From Carya illinoinensis (taxonomy: Eukaryota; Streptophyta; Magnoliopsida; Fagales; Juglandaceae): a stretch of 64,000 bases of DNA. The stretch is from the NCBI RefSeq assembly GCF_018687715.1, contig NC_056752.1:38758001-38822000 (forward strand). The letters are read 5' to 3'. This document shows positions 38,430-49,572 of this stretch, in pieces; position 1 is the first letter of the stretch, and every line of letters starts with the position of its first letter. Both the position numbers and the translations under genes were made by a program. The notes below the pieces were generated by a model that saw only the letters and a list, made by a program, of their open reading frames with translations, had not been told where the DNA came from and did no database searches.

Positions 38430-39763
38430 TGTTGCCTAGATGACTAACACTAGAGGGGGGTGAATTGAGTTGTATTAAAAAGAATAACAATTATAAATTA
38501 AATATACAATATAAAATATAAACAAAATACGAAATAGCAATAAATATAAAGAGTAACGGTAAGAGAGAAGCAAACTCAGTATGTTAACAAGGTTCGGCCC
38601 CACTGCTTACGTCCTCGCCTCAAGCTACCCCTTGAAGATTTCTCAATTCACTATTCAACCTCATTCAGGTGGAGATAGAAACCTATTATACATTTGAACA
38701 ACACCGCTACAAAGGATCCGTGTAGAAGACCCTCTACACTTATAATCACCTTACACGTGGTAATTCAACTATTCTCTGTGTAGAACACTTTCTACACGCA
38801 CAAGAGTTATACACACCCTTTTACTGATACAAGAGCTGATAGTGGGTTGATTATCAGAAAACACTCCTCAATGAGTAGAATAAGAATAATACAGCATAAA
38901 CTATATCTTTCAAAATGAATAAGAATTAAGGCTCAATGCTTAAAGAAGAGAATGAAAGTTTTGAATGAATGTTGTATGCTCTTGGTGTTGTAAATGTGAA
39001 ACTCTCAAATGATCTATTTATAGGCATATGAGACTTCATATTCAAATTTAAAAAGATTCACATGTCAAAGACAACATCATTCACTTTTTCAAAAAATTCA
39101 AATAAAAGGTTCTTCTTTTTCAATTGTCAAAGACAACATCATTCATTTTCAAAAACTTCAAACCTAATCTTTTACTTTTGGCATATAACAAAAGGAGCAC
39201 ACTTTACTTTTCAAACATTTCAAACCTAATCTTTTACTTTTTGTATACGACAAAAGGAGCACACTTTATTTTTCAAATATTTCAAATAAAAACATCTACC
39301 TTTTGCATAAGTCAAGAAAAGCATCAATCACTTTTGAAAATATTCAAATAAAACATGCATATGTGAAAGATGACAATCAATCATCTTTAATATTTATAAA
39401 ATTCAACCCTTTAATCAAGGTATGCACATGTAAAAATTGATAATCAATCATCTTTTAAAATTTTCAAATTTAATTTTCAAAATATTCATATACATGTGAA
39501 AAATGTATTTTAATACTTTATGATAAAATATTAATTTTGAGCCTTAATCCTAATTTTAAATTTTTAAGAGATTTACAACATTACTCTATGACTTTAATGT
39601 AAACTTATTTCCTTCTTGCCCATGCTTGTTTCCCTGATGTGCTTGACTTTATTGTGTAGACAACTTGAACTTGAGACTCCTTTATTCTTTGAATTCATTT
39701 ATTATCATCAAAATCCATGTATAGATATATAATTACATAAAGCTTGAAATCTTAAGTTCAACA
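38430..39763 (-). mobile_element. 5' LTR of the 8.6 kb copia element with adjacent primer-binding site
   Basis: 1334 bp, TGTTG...CAACA. It differs from its partner by several percent by eye and carries two rather than three copies of the roughly 60-bp tandem unit. Just outside it on minus, ATTAATATCAGAGC is a decayed initiator-Met primer-binding site (expected TGGTATCAGAGC). Confidence 0.92.
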
Positions 39764-39768
39764 ATTTC

Positions 39769-40320
39769 AATGAAGTCATCTTCAAGTCAAAGGCCATTGA
39801 AGTTGTTGCTATCTACTCCCCAGTTTTGCTGAATAAAATGCTGATGAAGCCTAGTCTCTTGGAATCTTTATTCAAAGTGCTTAGAGATCTCAATCCATGT
39901 GTCATGGTGGTCACCGAAGTCGAAGCAGATGATAACTCACCAACTTTCTTAGGCCGGTTTAGTGAAGCACTCTTATTCTACAGTGCCTTTTTTGAATGCC
40001 TCAAACTTTGTATGGATCAGAATGATTCTAATCGGATGACATTGGAAGCAACTTACTTCAGGGAGATCCGAGATATTGTTGCAACTGAGGGCGAGTACAA
40101 AACTTTTAGGCATATGAAGATTGATGCTTGGAGAAATTATTTTGAATGATACCGTATGGAGGAACAAGAGCGTAGCATCTCATCTTTACATCATGCAGAA
40201 CTGTTGGTGAAAAATTTTGCTTGGGGTAGCTCTTGCACACTTGATAGGAATGGGAAATGCCTAACTGTTGGATGGAAATGAAGGCCAATTCTTTCTCTTT
40301 CTGCTTGGAAATTTCAATGA
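39769..40320 (+). pseudogene. GRAS-family gene copy 2, 3' part
   Basis: The frame continues directly from the 5' part: NEVIFKSKAIEVVAIYSPVL, then VLRDLNPCVMVVTEVEADDN, SPTFLGRFSEALLFYSAFFE, the PFYRE-like REIRDIVATEG, WRNYFE, and the SAW end SLSAWKF. It stops at 40318. Two in-frame TGA codons (about 40147 and 40279) break it. Divergence is higher than in copy 3. After the insertion the gene cannot make a whole GRAS protein. Confidence 0.85.
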
Positions 40321-40902
40321 GAAAAATCCCGAAAAAAGATTTGTAGAATGTTTTCTGAATCTCTTATTCAATAAACCCCCTAGCTTTTACAAGTGTTGCC
40401 AACTGAATTGAAACAACTGCATTCTGATCATTTATATTACTTAAATTTTTCCAACTGATATTGTGATGATGATCATAATTCTGATACTAAATATAATTCC
40501 AAGATAAGGAAATTAGAATATTGTGAACCTTAGCTAAATCAATCATAGTTATAAATGGTATATATGAATGTGAAGTTTCATAATATCTCTTCACTGTTAG
40601 TTCTGGGCAAGAAATTTGAAATGAAAGACCTTGCAAAACAATTTGGGCCTCAGTAGATAATGCTTACATAAGCTTGTCAACTCCTAACACAAATAGAGGT
40701 TTAGGAAAACTACTCATCAATAGTAAGATGTACAAATGCTTTCTCATGGTTTAAGGGATTAAAAACCTTGGATATCAAAACATTAGTCAAATTATATGGT
40801 AGAGGGAACCCCTTGGTTGAGTAATGAGTCTTTAGTATGTGAATAACAAATATAGAACCCCATGAGTAGGATGAAAATTTTGATAAAACTTTTCCATGGT
40901 CA
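40321..40902. other. intergenic, no gene seen
   Basis: AT-rich sequence downstream of GRAS copy 2. No ORF or repeat that I recognise. Confidence 0.45.
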
Positions 40903-41173
40903 TGTTAAGATCTAAAGTAAATAATAAAATATATATCTTCCTATTAACTTATGCTTTTGGGACAAGTTATGATTTCACATGATATAAGAGTAAAGATCCT
41001 AAGTTTGAACCCTGATTCTACACTCTATACTATTTAATCAAATATTCCACGTGTTAGGCCACCCATTGAGGGGGAGTCTGGCCCACACGTGAGTTGTATT
41101 AAGATATAAAATAAATAATAAAATCTACATATTCCTATCAGTTTAAACTTTTAAGACAAGTGATGATTTCACA
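40903..41173 (+). mobile_element. TRIM-like miniature LTR retrotransposon
   Basis: Two direct repeats of about 77-79 bp (40903-40979 and 41095-41173) both hold AATAATAAAAT and end in GATTTCACA. The first is followed directly by TGATATAAGAGTAAAG, a decayed initiator-Met primer-binding site. A polypurine-like GAGGGGGAG lies at about 41068-41076 before the second. The internal part is only about 115 bp and non-coding. This is the layout of terminal-repeat retrotransposons in miniature. No target duplication was found, so the ends may be off. Confidence 0.55.
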
Positions 41174-41199
41174 AGTCTCACGAGTCTTGGACTTAGGAT

Positions 41200-41672
41200 T
41201 AATTGGATATCTAAAGATGAATTTGAAATATATTAGCAGAAGCAAATAACAAAAATTCAACGGTCACACAAAAAACACTAAGATTTAAGTGGTTCAGGTT
41301 GAACAATAGCCTACATCCACTGACAGAATCGATCTCAAGGAATTCACTATCTCAAGGATGGAGTACAAGAGAACAATCACAAATCATTTTTCAATCTCAA
41401 AAGCCCTAATACACCTAATGAGCTCTCAATATCTCATAAAAGGAGTTCTCTCTTTTTCTAGCCTAACTCACACTTTTTCTCTTTACAAAATATGTTTATA
41501 TATAAAATGGAGCAAGAACTAGGTTTTCTGAACAATAGCTCAAGCGCACTGTCGAGCGAACAATCATTCGGAAGTTCGCTCAAGGAGCCAAGGTTGATCC
41601 AGGATCGAGCAATAGTTGAGCCATGTCTCTAGAATGTCGTTTTCAATAGGAAATCAAACCACCATTTTAACA
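41200..41672 (-). mobile_element. LTR of decayed copia element (minus)
   Basis: On minus it begins TGTTAAAATGGTGG right after the polypurine tract CCAAGGTGGAGATT. The body contains GCTCAAGCGCACTGTCGAGCG and related GCTCGAGCG-like words resembling those of the LTR at 666-1127. The far end near 41200 is a guess. Confidence 0.55.
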
Positions 41673-43640
41673 AATCTCCACCTTGGCTTAAATTCCATCA
41701 AGCCAGAATAAAATGAATTCCACCAAATTGAATTTCACTATTCGACAACAAAGATATCAAATATGCCCACCAAAGATCACTCCTCCATAAATCCCAAACA
41801 GGACGCACAATGCCTATATCTTGAAAACCCCATTACCACCCAAAAGTCTTCATCTCCATAGAAAACTTGATCAAATCACAAGTTTGGTTCTAATGAAGAG
41901 ATTCAGGGAATGTTTGGAAAAAGTTTCCATATCTTCTAATCCCATTTTATTTTCTTCCCAAACATCATTCAAATACAAATACTTTCTATCTAATCATTAC
42001 AATTTTTTCAAACTAATCATTATAACTTTTTCAAACTTTCAAATAAAAAATAAAAAATAATTCAACTTTTTTAGATACTAAAACGAAAATAATATTTAAA
42101 AATTATATTCTAACAATATTTGAACTTTATAATATTTTTTATTCAATTTTTTTCACTCATTTTTTAAAATCCAATAAATACTTAATTCAAACTATCTCAC
42201 TACTATTCACAAACTATCTTTCTATTATTAACAAAATTCTCATCTCATCTCATTAGCATCCTCTCAACCTCTTCACACAAAAGCAACATACCACTATACA
42301 AACTGCTTATTTGAATAACGGATTCTAAATGCACATGCACGGAAGGCTAATAACCAATATTCTCTGCCAAAGCAAATACACCACAAATTCTGCATGAACA
42401 TATCTCGAAGGTGGTCAAACTGCCTTCTCTATCTACTAGAAGAAACTATAGACTTGCTCTCACTATGCTCCAATGCCAAAATCATAATCATGCTCCCTCC
42501 TTTTTCAATAGCATGATCTAGAGTGCTACCTACACTCCTTTTGTGAAGCTCTCCCAGCAACTTCACCTTATTGTCATAAAAACCACCTTTTTACCATAAC
42601 CCTACTCTCTCTTGTGGAAACAGCAACTCAAAAGCTGTGGAATGAGAAAGGTTCACCCAATAGTAAACTGTGTTGACCACTTCACCCAAACTTTAGACAA
42701 GCCTGGATTACCAAAAAAGTATACTACGGGATCTCACACAAGAGTTTGATTCATTCCATTCAGCTATCCCATTTCTATGGAGTGGACCCCAACTGTACAG
42801 TATCTGAAATCACTCTATCTTTTTGCCTGTTAGATTCTCAAAGCCTTCCTAATTGAACTCATCAAACACGTCACTTACTGCGTCAAAAAAATAAGTCCAA
42901 CATTTTCTCAAAATGGTCACCAAACAACATGAATAAGAACAGGACATCATCTTGCACAAGATGTACCCCAAAGATCAGAACAAATAAATTGCAATTAACT
43001 TGATTTTGCATTGCTTCAAAAAGATACAATGCTAACACACAATAAATAAATAAATAAATAAGCTTCCTTATCTTTTGATTAAACAAAAATAAAAAATTGT
43101 CTACTCACAAATGACCACGCTCGTTCACCTATATAGCTCAATCACATATGCCATAAACAAGTAATATCTGAATCTAGAATGTCTAAAGATAACCTTGCAG
43201 TTACACCATCACTATCTCACAAAATAGAAAATAAAGACCATCGATCTTATTTCCTGTCATTACAACCGAAGAGTCCTTGTAGACTCAAATGACTCCACCA
43301 TCAGCTATATACCGATAACCAAAGGAGTTAACAACGCCTAAAGATGTAAGATTTTTCTTCAAAGATGGAATATGTTGAACGTTAGACAAAGTTCTAATGA
43401 TTCCATTATACATCTTAATTTTGATTGAACCAATTTTAACAATCTCAAGAGTCATATCATTCTCAATCAAAACAAAATTATTGTTGATTGATTCGTAAGT
43501 AGTGAACCAATCTCTCCTGGGACACATATGGAATGTACAAGCTGAGTTCATGACCCACTTATCACTAAAATGACCACTAGAGCCACTGACTACTAGATTA
43601 TGCAAAATTATGCAAAATTATGTATTTTCCAAAATGCAAC
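41673..43640 (-). pseudogene. Ty1/copia coding remnant, heavily decayed
   Basis: A protease-region ORF at 43285-43605 reads WVMNSACTFHMCPRRDWFTT, followed by VQHIPSLKKNLTSLGVVN and GGVI, matching the copia protease and linker. Further along on minus, about 42690-42800 gives a broken integrase end (QQNGIAEWMNQTL). RT and RNase H are not found and appear deleted. A CATCTC-family element lies within it at about 41905-42262, between coding remains and LTR. Confidence 0.7.
41905..42262. repeat. CATCTC-ended dispersed element, copy f
   Basis: It shares the core words CTAATCATTACAATTTTTTC, TTTCAAATAAAAAATA and TTCTAACAATATTT, and ends in CATCTCATCTCATTAGCATC. The left end carries GGGAATGTTTGG. It lies inside the decayed copia remnant and thus may be younger than it. 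Confidence 0.5.
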
Positions 43641-44294
43641 TTGTTCAGTTTAGAATTTTATATAACTGGTATTACTATCAAAGAGATCCTTTGCAAGATG
43701 ATTCTTTTACATCTAGATAACATGGCAATGTTCAGACAAAAATCTTGAGAAAAAATTTCTATTAATTTCCCTTCCACTAAAACAATCAAATAGTATGAAT
43801 TTAAGAATAGTGTTCCTTTCCTATGACTAGATTTCTAGGTAGTCAAAGTTATATTCTCCAAAAGTGAGGCTTTATAAGAATAGGGAAGAGTACCTATTAT
43901 TGAAAATTTTCTCACCAATTCAATGGTTAACGGGCTTCATGAAGCTTTAAGAATTGTACATTTCAAGAGAGATTAGATTTGTGTACCATGACCATGTTAC
44001 CTGGACTACAAATTAACAGCTCATCCAAAAAAAAAAAAAAATAGCAGTGTAAGATAGAAAAAATTGACATACACTGATATCTCAAAGGTTTCATGGATAG
44101 AAAGAATAGACAACAGTTTTTTTTTTTAATAAAGAATGCACATTAAAAGTACAAAATTAAACTTTTTAATTTCGCTCGTAGAGAAGCTAAAATCTAGCAT
44201 TGTTTGATATCTAACACTAGACCTAAACAGTTCAATAGTTGGCTCTGAATATAAAACAAATATCAGGGGGAAACCCAGGTCTGCCTCATGATAC

Positions 44295-44473
44295 CTGCAC
44301 CATTTTTACTTCTTGTATGGCTTTCATGACTGATCTCGAATGATCTAGGCTTGGCATAAGCATTGCAGGTGCTTATGTAGAAAGAGAATTTATTTTGCCT
44401 CCAATCATATGGTTTCCTCTAAGAGAAATTTCAGATGATTGAGCAGCACATTTCTTTTGATACAAGGGCCTGG
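44295..44473 (-). pseudogene. possible orphan exon of an unknown gene
   Basis: On minus, an AG acceptor (TTGCAG) and a GT donor (GCAG/GTATCA) bracket 179 bp. This reads as protein-like sequence (RPLYQKKCAAQSSEISLRGN, then APAMLMPSLDHSRSVMKAIQ and EVKMVQ) with one in-frame TAA in the middle. I do not recognise the protein. The codon-like composition is unlike the surrounding AT-rich DNA. It is probably a leftover of a gene or a captured exon. Confidence 0.3.
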
Positions 44474-45360
44474 CTGCAAGCAAAGTGATTACCACAGTTA
44501 AAAATTGAAAAACAATACAGATCTTATAAGGTTAAACAGAATAAAAAATTCAGATATTAGTGATTAAAGAGAAACTTATAAGGTTAGATAATCATACTCA
44601 TAAAAACAATTAAGATCTAACTCATAAAAATACTCCTCAAACAATCTCATCAAAACAAACCCAAAATCAACAAAGAGAGAACCCTCTCCTCAAACATTCT
44701 TCAACTGTCTATATTCAAATCATTATTCAAAATCATCTCTATATGATGAAAAAAAAAATTATGTCAAAAATATAATTATTAAAAACATTCTTTTAAATTA
44801 ATTAATTTTCATTAGTGACAAGAAAAAAAACTAACAAGTAATTTTACTCATCCAGTGCTATGAGTATTGTATGAGCCTCATATCATGTCAGAATATGAGC
44901 TATTGTGCTTTGTTAGATGTGGGGTTGTGCATGGTGATGGGTGGTCTAACACGACTACGAGATGCCAAGCTAGTGCATCTCTCGAAAGTCACAATAAATA
45001 TGCTAGCACAGTTCTGACCCACAAAATTATTTCCTTAAATCTTTTACATTCAAACATTATCATCAAAACATACCCAAATTAACAAAGTAACAACAGGAAA
45101 AAACCCTAAAATATCTGAAGAAGGATGCAACAGATTTGGCATGAACAAAAGCTAAACAGACCCAAATCGAAAAAAAGGACCCAAATCGTAGAGAACAAAC
45201 CTTTGGATCACGAGGATGACAGCGATGGCAAGAGATTCGGTGCTCAAAATAGAGGGATCATCTTCTTCCCATATCTGCTTTCCTTTTCAAAAAGTAATCA
45301 ACGAGATAGTGAAGAACCCATGAGACACGGCGATGGCTAGGGTTCCAAAGCTAGGTTTCA

Positions 45361-45365
<5 letters not shown>

Positions 45366-45415
<50 letters not shown>

Positions 45416-45483
45416 TGGTCGGGACTTGAGGGGGGGAGACGGGCCATGTGAGACAAGGCGGCGGTTAGGGTTTAGTAGCTTCT

Positions 45484-45563
<80 letters not shown>
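45366..45563. repeat. two (GA)n microsatellites
   Basis: Runs at about 45366-45411 and 45489-45563 are separated by a G-rich 78-bp segment. The Arg-Glu repeat ORF across them is an artefact. Confidence 0.95.
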
Positions 45564-45566
<3 letters not shown>

Positions 45567-46249
45567 CAGGACTCGAGACCGGGACTCTGGGTTGACTGGG
45601 GAGGGAAGTTTTACTTTTACTCAAACCCGGTTGTACCGGGTATTAAATACGGAACCTGGGTTTCATACCCGGGTTCGGACCAGATGTACCGGTTATTACA
45701 AATGCGGGTTTCGGTCTGAGATTATCCCAGGCCGAAACCCGTAACCGGAACCCAGATAGACTGGGCAGGATAAAAATTCAGCCCGGATGAACACCCCTAA
45801 TTAATCTCACGTTAAAAATCAAATTAAAAAAAGAAAAAGTCGAAGCTACCCATGGATGCTGCCACCAAGGGGTGGCTGAGATTGGCCACCATAGGGTGGC
45901 ACATTGACCTCCTATTGCCATAGCCCAATCCAATCATCTCGTGGTGGTTATATCTCAGCTGGCCTGTGGTGGTCAACTTCTAGCCAATTATCGCAAGTAA
46001 TCTTCAGTTTTTATTTTAAAAAATGATCATTTTTAAAAGATAAAATCATTTTTTTATTAAAAATAATTGTTTATTAATCCTAAAAGTAAATTTCCTTGAG
46101 AAAAAAAAATTGACATATGGCATTCTATGGTTTTACACGTGTTTATGTTAGCGTTGATAGAAGAACAATTAACTAGGATTCTCTTTCTAATGAACTTATA
46201 ATAGTGATTTCTTTAAAAGAACTGTGCAGCATACTCATAAACCTAAGGC

Positions 46250-46690
46250 TGGGTTTGGATGCCTAAATGAGATACAAATTATCTCATATGAGATGTACTG
46301 TAATCTAGTCTACCTATCTAAATGACATGAGTTGTTTGTATTTTATCTCTGGGTTTCGAAATTAACAACTGGCATTAATAGTAAAAAGTGAAGTAAACAG
46401 TGTACAAATGAAAGAAAACCTTAAATGAACAGTGCAAAACTGACAAATGTAGTAAATGAACAGTGTAAAACATTAAGTGAATAGTACAAAACAGTAAGTG
46501 ACTAATGAAAAACAGTAAGTGAACGGTTGCTATCCAAAAAGTGTGACCCATCTCTTTATTAAATCCCAAAAAGTAAAAACTATCTTATCTCACTATTCAA
46601 ATATACACTTTTTTACAAACTATCTCATCTCAACTTAGAAATCTTACTACTATTCAAAATATCTTATTTCAATGGCCTGCATAACCAACA
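46250..46690. repeat. CATCTC-ended dispersed element, copy g, with degenerate AGTGAACAGT repeats
   Basis: The left end GGCTGGGTTTGGATGCC and right part CTATCTCATCTCAACTTAG, GGCCTGCATAACCAAC fit the family. Its centre (46385-46525) is a run of degenerate words such as AAGTGAACAGTGTAAAAC, unlike the AT-rich core of other copies. Confidence 0.45.
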
Positions 46691-46725
46691 AGACTTAAGT
46701 ATTCCCATGCATACAGGTGTGTTAT

Positions 46726-46925
46726 TGTTGGGCTTCTATTTGTAAAGCCTAGTTGTGTTTGTGATGACTTGATTTGATGACTTGATTCAGCAAAGATCCG
46801 TTTTTTTTTTTTGTAAATTTTCAGTGAGGCTTAGACTATGAAGGAGAGGCTTAGACCAAAAGTTCAAACAAGATTGATCATGGACAAGTTTGGGTTTGAT
46901 TCAATCCAATCCGCTATATAGGGTT

Positions 46926-46995
<70 letters not shown>

Positions 46996-47140
46996 TGTTT
47001 CATGTATGGCAGCCGTATTGCCACACTGTATTTGCCTATCATCTACAACTCCATAGACGTAGGTGAAGCACGAAAATCTTGTGCTGTATGTGATTGACTC
47101 CACTTTTTGTTCTACCTTTTCTCTTATCATTCCTGACCGT
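46726..47140 (+). mobile_element. copia LTR relic with (TA)n array
   Basis: The segment CCATAGACGTAGGTGAAGCA followed by ATCTTGTGCTGTATGTGATT resembles the R/U5 part of the LTR at 666-1127. A TGTTGGGC start is at 46726, but no CAACA end was found, so the right border is open. A (TA)n run of about 63 bp (46929-46991) sits where the LTR TATA region would be. Confidence 0.45.
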
Positions 47141-48029
47141 TGCTTCCAAGATTTCTTAAATCTTTTAAGGTATTAGGTTTGCATCGAAAATTATATATAC
47201 AATTAATAAAATCTTAAAAAAAATAACGTATCACCACGAATTTTGTGTTATTGAATGTATATTGATATCAAACTGATGAGGTTGGATTGAGGGCAGTACT
47301 CTGTTAAGTTTTGTTGTTTCTTTAATTGTGTGCTAATAATTTGTTAGTCCAATATTTCATGTATTTGTAACCTCTATTAATATGGATGGATGGAGACTTG
47401 AAATTAGTCTAATGGTCGATATTGCTGATACATATGAAAGTCATCTGTGAATGATCATGAGATTGTGGATATCATATCCTATATACTGCCTGTCCAGCTT
47501 TCTCCTAGCTGACTCCTGGTTGATGTGAACAGAGAAACAACGGAACATGCGGACAAGAATGTGGAAAAAAGCCTGACCACATAAACCATATAAAATATGC
47601 GGGCTGCATTGTAAGCTCCCCCTCACGTACGTACGTTTTCCTTCGAGTGCTTATCCGAGAGTACCAAGTCTTCTTGTTGTATCTACTCCATGTTGTCTAT
47701 TACATCACTGTTTAATTACTATTCTAATGTTCTTCAAGTCCTTGTCTTTTCTTGGCTGAACTTCTTAGGTTTCTTTGTTCTGATTTGCAACTTCTCTTAT
47801 ATATTCATACAACATTTGAATAATCTATATTGATTTAATATGTCCATAGATATATGTCCATCCAAACCGCATTAATATTATCAAATCATCGTGTGCCGTG
47901 CTGCAGAGCAGCTTGATAACCTTGGTAACATCAACACAGTTCATTAATGTCAATGTATCTGTACTTGATTTTTGGAGTGTGCATTTATCAAATGCGTCAT
48001 GCGTGATGCTATAACATGAAATATCTTTA

Positions 48030-48087
48030 GAATAATGCTAGTCTGCCGCTTCCATATGCCCGCTTTGGATGACCGCTCGACGTGGCA
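48030..48087 (+). repeat. left terminal inverted repeat of the MULE
   Basis: The TIR starts GAATAATGCTAGTCTGCCGC and its inner end is TGACCGCTCGACGTGGCA. It pairs with 55775-55832 on the other strand. The inner ACGTGGC is also a G-box-like word. Confidence 0.85.
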
Positions 48088-48305
48088 AATTACTGTAGTG
48101 CTGACTAGGCTTCTGAAACAGGAAAAAAGAAAAACTCACTTCCCGCCTGCCTATTACGCACAATGCCTTTCTCCTTCATCCTTCCCGTGGGTTGCCTTCT
48201 CCAAGGTCTTTCCTTTCTGATGGATGTTTAGCAAATCTGAAACCCATTCACCGTCCGTCCCCCAACATCACAGGGCCGACCACCACCAAACTCGGCCCAT
48301 CTCCG

Positions 48306-49551
48306 GTGAGTGAAGGCCCCACACAGAAGCTAGAAAAACCGAGAACTAGGAATCGGAAACAGGGGACATCCGAAACCCATCCACCTACTGCGTGGGTCAC
48401 GGTGCCGATCAGCATACAACGCCGACGAGAGGTGGGTCGAGACAGAAACTCCGATCACCGAGTCCTCCGATTCGTATTCCACCCCCTCCCATCTGTTTCT
48501 GATTCGCCCCCCCCCCCCCGGGACACGGCCATTCAGGCCACGACAGCTGAAGGTAAAGGGTATATGTGCATTCCGGCACACTTGCTTTTGCAGAAAATTT
48601 ATTGTAAATGTGAATGAATACATGTAAGGGAATCCACATAAATATGGGCGTGATTTATTCTCTGTCAAGTTGTTTGTATATAAACTCTGTTTGTGGGCTA
48701 TATATTCTGTAAGTAGCCGGTTTTGTTTAACGTGTGTATACACCTTACATTGCAAGATTCTTGTATTATGTAAACATTGTAGAAAAATAAGTATTCTGAA
48801 GCTCACAATGGAAATATGAAGACACCTATATTGATCTGTTTTGTAACCATTTATACAGAGCTTTACAAACCTAGCTAAGGGATTTGTACATCTAAGGAGA
48901 TATTGTGTACATCGGTTACAGATTTGAATCACTAAAAATAAAACAACTACATCAATTAGAGGCCATGATACTCGGCTTGATGAGTGCTGCAAATCACTTC
49001 CAGATTTGTTTCTATATTTGAAATTTATTCTTATCTTGTGTCACTCTCCTTAATAAACATGTCTTGTAATGCAAAATATAATTCGAGAGATTTCCATGAA
49101 TACATTGGCCGCCTAGTGAAAACTTAACGTAAGTAAAGGTGCCACCTTTTAATTGAAGTTATGTACAACTATATTGCTATATTTCATCTTAGTTAAAAAT
49201 ATTTGCTGAAAGATGTTTTAACTGTTAAAATACATTAAAACCATGGAACTTATTTCTCATAAAGACAAAGAAGCTTGATTTACGTTATAGGAGAAAAAAA
49301 AATCCTGCTTGAGTTATACCTTTAAAAAAAATTGCTTTAAAAAAAATAAGAAGCTTGATTTATATTGCTTAGAGAGAAGAAATTTTTTGGGCATATATAT
49401 TTAAAATAATTTTTCTGCATGGGCATCATCTGCATGCTATTTTGTAGGGATCTTTTCTTTGTTGTATGGTATTTATAATTTCACATGTCAATAAAATGAG
49501 GGCATATAAAATGATATGCTAATTCAGTAGCCTTCGCGATACTAATTGTAG
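48306..49551 (+). other. probable 5'UTR intron of the FAR1-type gene
   Basis: A consensus donor GTGAGT follows CTCCG at 48306. The acceptor ATTGTAG ends at 49551, 21 bp before the ATG. The GC-rich segment 48130-48305 would be the untranslated first exon. The intron is AT-rich, apart from a C-run near 48507-48518. It is inferred from splice words only. Confidence 0.4.
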
Positions 49552-49572
49552 GTTCTCCAAGGCTGAGTTCAT

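Larger units (their letters stand above)
31157..39763 (-). mobile_element. Ty1/copia retrotransposon with both LTRs, inserted in GRAS copy 2
   Basis: The left and right LTRs both run TGTTG...CAACA. Flanks are ATCTC (31152-31156) and ATTTC (39764-39768), a 5-bp target duplication with one change. The minus-strand order is 5' LTR, primer-binding site, gag, protease, integrase, RT, RNase H, polypurine tract, 3' LTR. Removing the element plus one duplication restores frame continuity in the GRAS gene, so the gene was still in frame at this point when it was hit. All sense genes carry stops. Long LTRs and a large gag suggest the Maximus/SIRE side of copia; that assignment is tentative. Confidence 0.93.
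43641..48029. other. intergenic with repeats and gene debris
   Basis: No intact gene. Contents in order: unassigned DNA, an exon-like segment (44295-44473), two GA arrays, a GC-rich dispersed repeat with GGGTGTTCATCCGGGC at one end (about 45560-45795, read on minus), a short segment with repeated GGTGGC words (about 45850-45990), a CATCTC-family relic (46250-46690), and a copia LTR relic with a TA array. The last kilobase before the Mutator-like element is unassigned. Confidence 0.5.

Noticed and set aside
48330..48992. 220-codon minus-strand ORF
   Set aside because: It overlaps the probable untranslated exon and intron of the FAR1-type gene, has no family features, and its composition follows the other strand.
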